NCBI RefSeq assembly: GCF_963576675.1
Contig: NC_088916.1
Location: 18,018,501 to 18,082,500 of the forward strand
From: Euphorbia lathyris
Lineage: Eukaryota > Streptophyta > Magnoliopsida > Malpighiales > Euphorbiaceae
DNA: 64,000 nucleotides
Reading direction: 5' to 3'
How positions within the stretch are numbered: the first letter of the stretch is position 1; each line of letters opens with the position of its first letter. This document shows, one piece after another, positions 30,812 through 42,173 of this stretch. The notes below the pieces were generated by a model. That model saw nothing but the letters and a program-made list of their open reading frames with translations, did no database searches and had not been told where the DNA came from. A program made the translations under genes and the position numbers.

Positions 30812-31360
30812 TGTACTAAGCGTGAGGCATTCTGAAATATGGTATTACACTTTCTTCGTCTCCAATCAATTAGGTCCATATAGATTCTCAGATAGTGATT
30901 GGGGAGGGTGTCCGGATGATAGAAGATCCACAGGAGCGTTTTGTGTTTTTTTAGATCACATTTTGATAGCTTGGCATACTATAAAGCAACCCACAATAGC
31001 TCGTTCCTTAACGAAGTGTGAATACAAGGCAATTGCAAATGCTACCGTCGAACTTCTCTGGCTTCGATTTCTTTTTGAGGATCTTGGGTATCTCATTCCA
31101 CATCCAGTTCAACTCTAGTATAATAATATTGGAGCCATTTATCTCACGGTAAATCCAGTGTTCCATGCCAGATCAACCAAGCATATAGAGCTTGACTTTC
31201 ACTTTGCGTGGGAACAAGTTCAAACAAGATTTCTTACATGTTCGCTTCATACCAACGGATGATCAAGTTTCATATGTTCTTACCAAGCCTCTGACTAGTG
31301 CTCGATTTCAAACACTAGGTTCTCGATTAAATATACAACCTCACTATCGACTTGTGGAGG
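30812..31360 (+). pseudogene. Old Copia RNase H relic, right part
   Basis: After the TSD, the plus strand encodes FSDSDWGGCPDDRRSTGAFC, AWHTIKQPTIARSLTKCEYKA and TVELLWLRFLFEDLG (the Copia RNase H core). Then, with stops and shifts, it gives [18 protein letters not shown] and YVLTKPLTSARF. This is the classic Copia RNase H end, continuing the relic at 20676-20795. CTTGTGGAGG before TGTTATATTG at 31361 looks like the purine tract and start of its 3' LTR. Confidence 0.8.
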
Positions 31361-31849
31361 TGTTATATTGATCTCTAAGACAATTACAGTTAAATATTTT
31401 AAATTATCAGATTATCAAATCTTATCTCTATCTATCTTATTTGTCTTTCTAAATTGTGTAACCCTAACTACTCTCTCCTAAATTAATTTGTTTCAATCAA
31501 TTTAACCACTACAGAACACGATTTAAGCCTAATTTTCACAATAGCGCAAAAACTATTTAAATAATCTTTAAATTTAAACTACGAGTGAATATAGTCCAAC
31601 TGGCAAATTGGCTAAAAAATCATTGGAAATTATGATTTTACTATTTGATAGAAAAAGGATATTGCATATTTTTAGTATAATTTCTAACATTGTTGTCATT
31701 CATATAATATTTTGTTTTTTCAATTAGACTAGCTTATTTTAAAATTATGTGATTTTAAATGATTTTATTAATTATTGGATTTTATTTGGATTGAATACAT
31801 TTCATGAATTATTTTTTATGTTTCTAATTTATCAGAAAAGACCTTACAT
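31361..31849. other. AT-rich sequence, possibly decayed Copia 3' LTR
   Basis: It starts TGTTATATTG after a purine tract, so an LTR is expected here, but no matching partner was found. Otherwise nothing recognisable. Confidence 0.3.
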
Positions 31850-33030
31850 TAATTTATTTGTTACAAAAGAAGTTACTGTAAAAGAAAGCTACACTACCCT
31901 AATACCTCCTTGTATCTCAGTGGATTGGGGCGGTTTTATTTGGCAGAAATACATACCTCCTAGACGATCTATTTTATGCTGGAGCTTCTCCACGGTAAGC
32001 TAGCAACGCAAGACATTCTACAAACCAGAGGTTTTTCCTTAGCTCCCAGGTGTGAGCTTTGCAAAGCTAATGTTGAAAACATTTTTCATTTATTTGTGGA
32101 TTGCGTCTACAGCAACGCTCTTTGGCGTGCAATTGCGGATGACTTCGGCATCAGTCTCCCTTACTCAAGTTCGTTTAACGATTTTTTCAGCAATCTACAG
32201 TTTATGGAAAGACGCCCTTGGGGGAGAACTTGGAACCTTGCAATTACCACTTGCCTGTGGCTCATTTGGCGCAGCAGAAATGCTGCCATATTTGATGGCG
32301 AGCTCCCTTCAATCCAAAATTCAGTAAATCGGCTGCAGGGCTTTATCAGAGAATGTTGTGCTGCTTGGTCGCCTCTTCTGACTGATCGGATCAGACCTCC
32401 TCCGGAACCAAATTACATCTAGGTACGTTGGATCCCCCACCCTCGGCGGGATGGATCAAGGTAAACACTGACGGCTCAGCCTTAGGCTCGCCAGGGCCTG
32501 CTGGTGCGGGAGGGATATACAGAACTACGAGAGGTTTCGCCACGGGTTGCTTTGCCTTCCCAATTCCAAACTCATATGCGATGTTTGCGGAACTTAAGGC
32601 TATCACTTTTGCAATTGAAATGGCTTGGGAGAAGAATTGGCACAGGCTATGGATCAAAACGGACTCTACTACTGCTGTTCATATGCTTCGTACCAAGTCG
32701 ACAAACATTCCCTGGGAAATTCGTCAAGATTGGCTCCGTTGTCTGGCCCGCGGAGCATCAATGGAGATTAATATCACACACATCTATAGAGAAGGGAAGC
32801 AAGCCGCACTCTGTTTAGCCCATCACGGGGTAACGACTTCTGATATTACCTGGTGGCCATCTGCACCAGAATTTTGCAAACATTTTATTTTTGAGGATCG
32901 TTGTAATATTGCTCACTTACATTTCTTTTAGACTCTTTATCTCTATGTATTCTTTTATACTTTTTTTAATAATATTGGGTTCGACGAGTCCCCTGGGCTC
33001 TCGTCTCTATTTCCAGCCTTCATTCAAAAA
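31850..33030 (+). pseudogene. 5'-truncated LINE (RT zinc-binding and RNase H domains)
   Basis: It encodes GGFIWQKYIPPRRSILCW and, after a one-base shift, LLHGKLATQDILQTRGF and CELCKANVENIFHLFVDC..ALW (the reverse-transcriptase zinc-binding domain of plant LINEs). A TAG near 32420 precedes VNTDGSALGSPGPAGAG, AELKAITFAIEMA and KTDSTTAVHML (RNase H). The last motif reads REGKQAALCLA where REGN..AD.LA is usual, so the final catalytic Asp is lost. It ends in a short A-run near 33030. The 5' boundary is approximate and no TSD was found. Confidence 0.8.
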
Positions 33031-33039
33031 AAGTTATAT

Positions 33040-33135
33040 TATTAATTTTTTTATTGAATCAGCATTTTTAGCGAAATATTCCGACACTCTCCAATTCTTT
33101 TTTATGCCTATTATAACATGTATATTTGAAGGCAT
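33040..33135. repeat. Block shared with the window's left edge
   Basis: ATTGAATCAGCATTTTTAGC occurs here and at about 88-107. TTTTTATGCCTATT and GCATTAATATTT follow in the same order at both places. The two blocks are diverged copies of one sequence. Confidence 0.55.
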
Positions 33136-33680
33136 TAATATTTTTATATGTTTGCTAAGGATCTTGCTAAACTATCTGCTGTTGGTTACGCTATTGACAT
33201 GGCTATCAGTAAAGGTTGGCGGAAAATTTGGCTTGAAAGTGACTCAATATATATTATGCAGATGTTCAAATCTAAATCTTGTTCGGTTCCTTGGTTGTTT
33301 AGACAAAAACGGTTCAATTGTTTAAATTAGATCGATTCTGTGGCTTTTATGGTGTCTCATATTTTTCGTGAAGGAAATTATGTTGCGGACTCGCTTGCAA
33401 ATTATGGGCGGACGACAATAGCATCGACTTGGTGGGATGTTGTCCCGAATTTTTGTGGATCGGTCTTTTTTCATGATCGTGTAGGACGTTGAGTTTATTG
33501 TTTTTCCTAATTCTTTGGCTTCATTTTATTCTTTATCCTTTTCGTATTATGACATTTATTTACTCTTTTAATAAATTTGGTTTGGAGCTTTTTTTGGGTC
33601 TGTGGTGGGGGTGCCAGCATAGCTGGGATGTTCGCCTCTTACCCTTCCTCGCTGACCAATCTTTAATAAAAAAGGAGGTT
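33136..33680 (+). pseudogene. Second 5'-truncated LINE (RNase H end)
   Basis: It encodes AVGYAIDMAISKGWRKIWLESDS and, after a TAG, HIFREGNYVADSLANYGR (RNase H C-terminus with the conserved REGN..AD.LA). A 3' UTR follows, ending CAATCTTTAATAAAAAAGG. It is oriented like its neighbour and comes from a different LINE family or subfamily. Confidence 0.75.
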
Positions 33681-33689
33681 TTTGAGTAA

Positions 33690-34289
33690 AATTAAAAGTT
33701 TGATTCACTTTAATAGTTTTAACTAGTCAAATCTCTAATAGTGGTGTTTGGTAAAAAAAAGATATTTGAAAGAGTTTATTGGATCTAAAAAGCTAGTAAT
33801 TTTGAAAAAACTAGTCAAATTAGCTAACCAAAAAAATAATCAGCTAATAGTTATTTTCTAAATAGAGCCAATGTAATCCGCTAACGGCTATTTTCCAAAC
33901 ATGAATGTTAGCTATATTTTGTGAATATGCTAATTTTCAACCTTGTCACGTGTGGTTAGGGTGCGGGCGTGCTAGAGAAGATTATTTCTCAGTTAAAATG
34001 GTTAAGTTTATAGAATTGCGCGCCAAAACTTGAATTCTAAATAAAGCGATTGGAGAGGGACACAAGGATTGAAAAAGTCCCTTTTGGGTCTCTAGCACCG
34101 TTATAGAAACTTTGCTAGGTAATTGTTTTATTTAAGCTAATGCGATTGAGTAAAAAATGGGTAAAAACAAAGGAAATTAAAGGTGCGAAATTGACACAAG
34201 ATTTGGTAAACATTTGGCATTTTATTGATATGAATCAAGGTTTGAATACATATGTTCAAAGTAAGCATAAAAAATGAAATTAATTACAA
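33690..34289. other. Non-coding; possible MITE at 33740-33900
   Basis: GTGTTTGGTAAAA near 33745 and TTTTCCAAACATG near 33892 are inverted, with AGCTAGT/AGCTAAT words between, in the style of short GTGTTTGG MITEs. The rest is AT-rich without ORFs. Confidence 0.3.
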
Positions 34290-34652
34290 TTGAAGCCGAA
34301 AAGCTTCCCCTTAAGATAAACCCGATTGGTGAGTGTCTTCGTCATGTACAACTGTTCAAGCTTGAGCCAAACCCCAGCAGCTGAGGTTTCCTTCGAAACT
34401 TCTCTTAGCACTTTATCGCCAAGATACAGGACGATCGTACTGTAAGCCAATTCAAGAAGATCTTCTTTCTCCTCCTTCGTCATTGTCGCCGGAAATTCCT
34501 TCTCGCCCTTCAGAGCCTTCGCAACCTTCATTTGAACCAAGATTGCCTTCATCCTCTGTCTCCATAGAGCAAAATCTCCCTTACCATTGAAACGCTCGAT
34601 CTCGATCTTTGTAAAACCCATTGCTCTATTCTTGATTAGCTCTGATACCAAT
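34290..34652 (-). pseudogene. Extra PBS plus gag start, tandem to the Tork-like Copia
   Basis: 363 bp that, by eye, matches 38903-39265 without difference. On the minus strand, downstream of LTR 34653-35220, it carries the PBS and the first 110 or so gag codons (MGFTKIEIERFNGKGDFALW..) and then stops dead at 34290. With the LTR it forms a 931-bp direct duplication (34290-35220 and 38903-39833). Confidence 0.88.
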
Positions 34653-35220
34653 TGTTGAACTACGCTTCGAACGATCAATCAACCACATAGAGAAACAAAG
34701 TACACAAAGATCACAGATTGGATCTTGAAACAACAATCAAAAGAATACACACAGAATTTACCCTGGTTCGGCTTAACTGCCTACATCCAGCAACTTCACT
34801 AATCAATGGAGATTACAACAAGATTGAAACAGTTTCTCCTTTTCCAGAAACTCTCGTGTTTTCCCAATCCCCAATTCAGATTATCACAGTGTACACTTAT
34901 GACTTAGTCTAAGAATCTCTCGTATGAAACTACTTCCCAACCCAGACCTTTTATAGCCTTTACAAAGTTGTGAAAATACCCAAAATATCCTTACTCAAAA
35001 AATGTACAAACTCAGCAAGACCTACTGACCAGTGGTAACACAGCAAGACCATGTTGACCTGTATTATCACTTCAGTACCATGCTGACCACAGCCATGCTG
35101 ACTTGATAACTCAGCATTCCGACTTCTTGATTTTACTCTTGCTGACGGGTTGACTTACAATTACGCTGACTTGTTGACTCAGCATCATCATCAGCAAGTG
35201 ATAGAAAACAACGACTTATA
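34653..35220 (-). repeat. 3' LTR of the Tork-like Copia
   Basis: 568 bp. It contains four (T/C)GCTGAC words and three TTGACC/TTGACT W-box cores within about 35040-35180. These are a plausible stress-responsive U3 region (inference). Confidence 0.88.
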
Positions 35221-35271
35221 ATCTCCACCTTGTCTTTCTATTCACTCCATCAACTAGTGAAGAAAATACAC

Positions 35272-38200
35272 TCAAGGACCACTGACCATCCTAACCAGTT
35301 TCAAGCAATGTTCAAATTTATTACTTGAAACAGATTTGGTCAGCATGTCGGCTGGGTTATCCTCAGTTCCCACTTTCACCACCTGAACAGTACCAGTGCT
35401 AATCACATCCCTGACGAAATGCATTCTCACATCTATGTGTTTGGATTGCTCGTGAAAAACTTGATGTTTTGACAGATGTATAGCTCATTGGCTATCACAG
35501 TAAATCTTCAAACCATCAATCTGTGTCACTCCAAGTTCCGTTAAGACTCCTCTCAGCCACATAGCTTCTTTTACTGCCTCTGTAATAGCAATAAACTCAG
35601 CTTCGGTTGTTGACAAAGTCACAACTGACTGTAGAATTGCCCTCCAACTTATTGCAGTTCCAAACATAGTGAATACGTACTCGGTTTGGGATTTTCTGGT
35701 GTCAATGCTACCAGCATAATCAGAATCAACAAAACCTGCTACATCATCCACTAGGGCTTCAGCTCCACCATAACTCAAACCTTTACTCAATGAGCCTTTG
35801 ACATACCTCAGCACCCACTTCACCGCTGACCAATGAGCTCTTCCTGGATTTGCCATGAACCTGCTGATGAGACTCACAGCATGAGCCAAATCTGGACGTG
35901 TACAGACCATCGCATACATTAGACAGCCTATAACACTCGAATATGGCACCCTCTCCATGTCTTCCTTTTCCTCATCAGTTTGAGGACTCTGCTTGCTGCT
36001 CAGCTTGAAGTGACTTGCAAGTGGAGTGAGAACGGCCTTTGAATTCGTCATACCAAAACGTTCTAACACCTTGCTCAGATAAACTGACTGACTTAGGAAT
36101 AGCTTCTTTCTTCCTTTGTCTCGAGAAATTTGCATCCCTAAAATTTTTCGTGCTGACCCGAGATCCTTCATCTCAAACCGTGTGTTTAGTTGTGCCTTTA
36201 ACTGATTTATGGCTGCTTTGTTTTGACAAGCTATAAGCATGTCATCAACATATAACAAGAGATAAATCTTAGAGCCATCACTAAGGTCTCTACTATACAC
36301 ACACCAGTCATAACTAGACCTATGAAAGTCCTAACTTATCATAAACTCATCGAACTTCATGTACCACTGTCTAGGGGACTGTTTCAGACCATATAGAGAC
36401 TTCTTAAGCAAACATACCCGTTGGTCTTTATCTCCTATTTCAAAACCCTCTAGTTGTTGCATATATATGACCTCATCCAGGTTTCCATGAAGAAAAGCTG
36501 TTTTGACATCTAACTGTTCTAATTCTAGATCAAAACGAGCTACAAGAGAGAGAATAATCCTGATAGACCTATGTTTAACAACCGGTGAATAGATTTCATT
36601 AAAGTCTATACCTTCCTGCTGAGTAAACCCTTTGGCCACCAACCTAGCTTTAAACCTAGGTTCCTCTACACCAGGTATCCCTTCCTTTCTTTTAAACACC
36701 CACCTTGAACCGACCAACTTCTTATCAAAAGGTTTATCTACCAAAATCCAAGTTTCATTTTTATCAAGGGATTTTATCTCATCCTTCATAGCGTTAAGCC
36801 ACTGTTCCTTGTCAACCGAATTCACAGCTTCCCTATAGGTTACAGGTTCAGACTCTTGTACTTCCTTAGCAACACTAAATGCATAAGCTACAAGGTCCTC
36901 AAAACCATATCTAACCGGGGCCCTAGGGACTCTTCTTTCACGGTCTCTAACAAGTCTATAGCTTTGACTGGACTCAGTATCATTACCATCACTGACTTCT
37001 TGCTCGGTTTTACGGGTGTTTTCACTATTTTCTTCAAGCTCCACCTCATTCTTAACACTCTCAAGGTTTTGAATGGACTTAGGACTACTCGGTTCTAACT
37101 GAGTTTTTTCTTGGTTTTTCCGATAAGGAAAATCCATCTCATTGAACACAACATTTCTGCTGACTATGGATTTCTTATAACCAGATTCTAGGCACCACAA
37201 CTTATAGCCCTTGACTCCTATAGGGTAGCCTATAAAAACACATCTTAGAGCCCGAGGTTCTAATTTTCCCTGTCTAACGTGTGCAAAAGCTGAACAACCA
37301 AACACTCTAAGTTTTTCATAATCCTCTGGGTAATCAGACCACATTTGCATAGGTGTTTTAAAACCTATAGCAGATGATGGGCACCTATTGATTAGGTAAC
37401 ACGCAGTTTGCACTACTTCAGCCCAGAAAGACTTAGGGAGACTGGATTGGATTAACATGCACCTAACTCTTTCTAGGATAGTCCTATTATACCTCTCTGC
37501 TAGGCCATTCTGCTGTGGAGTTCCAGGAACGGTATGATGTTTAGTTATACCTGACTTCTTGCACAAAGTGATGAAATCTTTGTCAAGAAACTCCAAACCA
37601 TTGTCGGTTCTCAAACTTTTGATTTTCTTTCCTGTTTGGTTTTCCACTAACACTTTCCAATCCTTGAACGTTTGCAAAGCCTCATTCTTATGAGCTAGAA
37701 TATAAACCCATACTCTTCTAGAGTAATCATCAATAAGAGTCATAAAATAGGTCCTCCCACCATGAGACTTAGTTCTTGTTGGCCCCCATAGGTCAGAGTG
37801 AATGTACTCAAGAATGTCCTGGGTTCTATGTATTGCTGACTTAGGAAACTTGACTTTACTAGACTTCCCTAAGACACAGTTCTCACAGAAATCTATCTTT
37901 CCTATGTGATCTTTACCAAGACAACCCTGCTTCCTAAGTTCATGTAAACCAACTTCACTCACGTGACCTAGTCTAAGGTGCCAAAGATTGGTTCTATCAG
38001 TTTTAGACTCGGTGAGATTTGCGGTAGAGACTAACACAGTACTACCTAGGAGTGTGTATAGGCCATTACTCATGGTACCTTTCATAACAACTAAAGGTCC
38101 TCTAGATATCCTTATGATACCCCCTTCGGCTCTATAATTGTATCCTTGTTTATCAAGCGTACCCAAAGAAATTAAATTTCTTTTCAGTTCTGGCACATAC

Positions 38201-39234
38201 CTCACACCGGTCATAATCCTTTCTTGACCATCGAACATCTTCAGCCTAATGGAGCCTTGACCCAGTACCTTGCACAACTTGTTGTTGCCTAGAAGAACCC
38301 TCCCACCTTCCTCTTGAAAGTCTTCGAACCACGTCCTGTTGGGAGTCATATGGAACGTACATCCGCTGTCCAAGATCCAGTCAGTGTTTGGATCTTTATC
38401 AGTGATAGCAAAGACCTCAGCGCTCTCATAACCTTCTTCTACCACAGCGGCTTCGCCTTGATCTTTAGGCTGACCTTGACTCTTCTTCCTCTCAGGACAG
38501 TTTTTCCTGAAATGTCCTTCCTTATGGCAGTGAAAACACTTGTAGACCTTGCCTTCTTTATTGCTTGAGGATGTAGTTTTGGACTTTTTCCCGTTCTTGT
38601 TCTTTGGCTTGTGAGAGTCCTTTTTCTCAGACCTTCCACGAACAAACAATCCTTCTGCAGCTTCAGTGTTGGTGTTGGCCTCAATCTGTTTTGACTTTAG
38701 CGCCATCAGAACTTCTTCCAGACTTAGTGTTTCTCTAGCGTACTTCATGGTTTCAACAAAATGACTGAAAGATTGGGGTAAAGAATTCAAGATCATTATG
38801 GCCTGATCTTCATCTTCAATCTTTACCTCTATGTTCTCTAGGTCAATTATGATCTTTGAGAAATCATCAAGATATTCTTCTACTGGCTTGCCCTCGTTCA
38901 TCTTGAAGCCGAAAAGCTTCCCCTTAAGATAAACCCGATTGGTGAGTGTCTTCGTCATGTACAACTGTTCAAGCTTGAGCCAAACCCCAGCAGCTGAGGT
39001 TTCCTTCGAAACTTCTCTTAGCACTTTATCGCCAAGATACAGGACGATCGTACTGTAAGCCAATTCAAGAAGATCTTCTTTCTCCTCCTTCGTCATTGTC
39101 GCCGGAAATTCCTTCTCGCCCTTCAGAGCCTTCGCAACCTTCATTTGAACCAAGATTGCCTTCATCCTCTGTCTCCATAGAGCAAAATCTCCCTTACCAT
39201 TGAAACGCTCGATCTCGATCTTTGTAAAACCCAT
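35272..39234 (-). pseudogene. Tork-like gag-pol (two stops)
   Basis: From ATG 39234 (MGFTKIEIERFNGKGDF; the open frame extends upstream across the PBS) there is a UBN2-type gag. Then come zinc knuckle CFHCHKEGHFRKNC, protease WILDSGCTFHMT, and integrase (HLRLGH..CENC, HSDLWGP, RTDNGLEF, NGLAERYNR with DDE intact). RT has MDVKTAFLHG-like and YVDDMLIA motifs; RNase H has VDSDYAG, STTEAEFIA and KIYCDSQ. A TAG at 36333-36331 lies in RT before YVDD and a TGA at 35487-35485 in RNase H, with the same frame throughout. It then reaches the natural stop at 35274-35272 (ADMLTKSV.. end). Confidence 0.88.
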
Positions 39235-39251
39235 TGCTCTATTCTTGATTA

Positions 39252-39263
39252 GCTCTGATACCA
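39252..39263 (-). promoter_or_regulatory. Primer binding site (initiator Met tRNA type)
   Basis: Minus strand TGGTATCAGAGC, two bases after the 5' LTR. The same sequence recurs beside LTR 34653-35220 because of the tandem duplication. Confidence 0.88.
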
Positions 39264-39265
39264 AT

Positions 39266-39833
39266 TGTTGAACTACGCTTCGAACGATCAATCAACCACA
39301 CAGAGAAACAAAGTACACAAAGATCATAGATTGGATCTTGAAACAACAATCAAAAGAATACACACAGAATTTACACTGGTTCGGCTTAACTGCCTACATC
39401 CAGCAACTTCACTAATCAATGGAGATTACAACAAGATTGAAACAGTTTCTCCTTTTCCAGAAACTCTCGTGTTTTCCCAATCCCCAATTCAGATTATCAC
39501 AGTGTACACTTATGACTTAGTCTAAGAATCTCTCGTATGAAACTACTTCCCAACCCAGACCTTTTATAGCCTTTACAAAGTTGTGAAAATACCCAAAATA
39601 TCCTTACTCAAAAAATGTACAAACTCAGCAAGACCTACTGACCAGTGGTAACACAGCAAGACCATGTTGACCTGTATTATCACCTCAGTACCATGCTGAC
39701 CACAGCCATGCTGACTTGATAACTCAGCATTCCGACTTCTTGATTTTACTCTTGCTGACGGGTTGACTTACAATTACGCTGACTTGTTGACTCAGCATCA
39801 TCATCGGCAAGTGATAGAAAACAACAACTTACA
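39266..39833 (-). repeat. 5' LTR of the Tork-like Copia
   Basis: 568 bp, minus-strand ends TGTAAGTTG and AGTTCAACA. It is the partner of 34653-35220. Confidence 0.88.
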
Positions 39834-41961
39834 AAATCAATATATGGAATTGAAATGCAATAAAAATAAATTGAAATTCAACAATAAACTCGGAGCCACA
39901 ATAGCTATCTCGGCTGGATGTTGAATTTTGATATCGTCTTGAAGTCTTCAGAGCACCGCGGTCGGTTGACACGAGGGGAATTGATCTTGGATATTTCTGA
40001 CTTGTGGTAGGCAAAAATGGGGCAGATTTGACCTTCAACTTCGGAGGGATCGTATGAATGCTTAAGAACACTGGATTGGATGATTAAAAAGGCTAAACTT
40101 AATTTCAGAAAGTCATGAATAAACTTCTATAAGGTATCGAAGGCTAAAACGAATTATAAATGGATGAAATTGGGAGTTGAAAATAATTGGTCGAATCTAG
40201 AAAAATCTAGAAACAGAATATCTAAAACGATTTAGGTTGCAAAGATTGACTTGTAAACGGAGATTATGAACACGGAATTGGGAAAATTAAAATGCTAAAT
40301 TGAACATCAGGAAGTCAGGAACAAATTTGTTGAAGGGATTAAAAACAAAAAAAAGACTTTAAATGGACAAAATCGGGGTTTGAAAATAACTGGATGAATC
40401 TGGAAAATTAATTTGAAAACATAATTCTAGCTAAGGATTGAGCAAACTAAAGGCTTAGGAATGCTAAATTGAATTGAAAAACTTGGAAAGAGTCTATTGG
40501 AACTTGAATTAAAGCTAAAGGCAAGCTAAAAGAAGGAATTAAAGCTAAGAAAAATGAAGAACAAAAAGGAAGAACTCAAGAACTAAGAACTTACATAGAG
40601 AGCATTGGAAGGGACCTTAGGAAGGGTTTTTGTTGTGTTGAGTGAATGATTTTTTTATGAAGAATGGAGGGTCTATTTATAGTATTTTGAGAGGGAATTT
40701 TGAGTAATTAATCACTAACTAACCCTTATTTTTTTCTCTAATTTTGACCACTAACTTCCTCAACCTCCACAAACCACCACTAACTTTCCTCAACTTCCAT
40801 GCCACATCACCCCCACTACCTTGTGGTTAGAGAGACTTTTAAGGCTAGGCATATATGTGGGGATGGGTTAGACTTCATGGGTTAGCTCATGGTTTCATTC
40901 GGGTGTGTTTGGAGAAGTCGGATGGACCGAAACGGGTTCCGGGTAAGTGATGAGGACATCTTATGTTTCCACACGGAGCGTACGTGAGGCGCTAAAAGGA
41001 TAGAGAGAACAACACACGTGGAGGGGGCCATTAATGAAGATCACGCGAAGCGTGATGTAAAGGACATGGAGCATACGATGGGGGACGCGGAACGCGCGGG
41101 GCGTGGATCCTGAACGACAGCCTTGGGTGATGATGCGCCTTAGGTGAGGCTCACTAAGGGATAAGTGTACCCCGTCATTATCAAGTAATAAAATCTAGAC
41201 AAGTCCAGGTATCGAATCCACATGATTTATTCCTGCAAGTATCAAGCTACTCGGTCTCTAGTGTTATCTAGGCTTTGGGGGGTTTGAGATTGATTTTGAT
41301 TAAGTTAAACTACTCCTAATTAAATTACTCTACTCCTAGCTAAGTTATTCTAATCCTAAGTGATCCTTTACTAATGTAATTGTCGGAAGGAGCATGGAGA
41401 GATACGATAATAATGAAGATAGATTGTTTAGACAACCAAATTAAAACCTAATCTAACTCACTTATGTCCGAGGTGATTAACCCTACTTATCCTTCTGAGG
41501 TACCTAGTTCATGATTCCCTTGTAAGACCGAAACTAGCTCTAAGGCTCAGCAATTTGGGCTTAATCATCTATATGGTCGTCAATCCTATAGCCACTGACT
41601 ATGTCAGATTCAGCTCGCAATACGTGCCAACTTAATTTTTGGATTTATGAATGAGTTAAACCAATCAGACAAAGCGTAAGACAAAGATAAAAGCAATAAA
41701 CCAATTGAACAAAATGAAACTATAATATTATTAAAGATGAAAATTATAGTCACAAAGATACAATAAGCTTAGGATTCATAACATGGATCAGAGGGAAACA
41801 AAATATAAAAGAGAAGGAAAATCCTTTTTAGGGAACCTGTCTACCAATGCAGGCGTCTTCCTAGGATTTAAGGATGGAAATTGAACAATCCTCGGTAAAC
41901 GGAGCTTCAGAGGTTCTTCAATGGAGGTTGAAGGAGATGGAGGAGGTGGAGAGGATTCTTC
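39834..41961 (-). other. Non-coding LTR-like sequence, left of the Ale-like insertion
   Basis: No convincing gene. On the minus strand 40620-40700 has TACTATAAATAGACCCTCC followed by a leader-like stretch, suggesting a promoter or LTR. 41160-41240 (AAGTGTACCCCGTCATTATCAAGTAATAA, AGGTATCGAATCC) resembles a widespread plant Gypsy LTR motif. It continues at 46234 after the Ale-like element. Probably one or two old LTRs. Confidence 0.4.
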
Positions 41962-42124
41962 TGAAAAGTATTTAACTCTTAATGATATTCTCATTAGATG
42001 GACCGTGTATATATAGTTACAAAGAGATAAGAAGTTGCAGTTGTAGGTATTTTGAAATACAAAATATCTGAGACTAATTCAAAACAATAACTGAAAGATA
42101 TGTACAACTAATAATATCTTATCG
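41962..42124 (-). repeat. 3' LTR of the Ale-like Copia
   Basis: 163 bp, TGAAAAGTATTTAACTC to ATATCTTATCG (terminal A changed to G). It is next to a purine tract (minus ACTTGAGGGAGGG, 42125-42137). Confidence 0.88.
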
Positions 42125-42173
42125 CCCTCCCTCAAGTTAAAGGTGGGTGAACTTGTAACTTGTCCCGAAGAAG

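Larger units (their letters stand above)
34653..39833 (-). mobile_element. Tork-like Ty1/Copia retrotransposon
   Basis: 5181 bp on the minus strand with two 568-bp LTRs (34653-35220 and 39266-39833) differing at about 7 sites. The PBS reads TGGTATCAGAGC, gag-pol is nearly complete, and a CAAGGTGGAGAT purine tract precedes the 3' LTR. The 3' LTR outer end reads TA instead of CA. A further partial internal region follows it, so the locus is a truncated tandem array. No TSD is visible, as expected when one side is lost. Confidence 0.88.
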
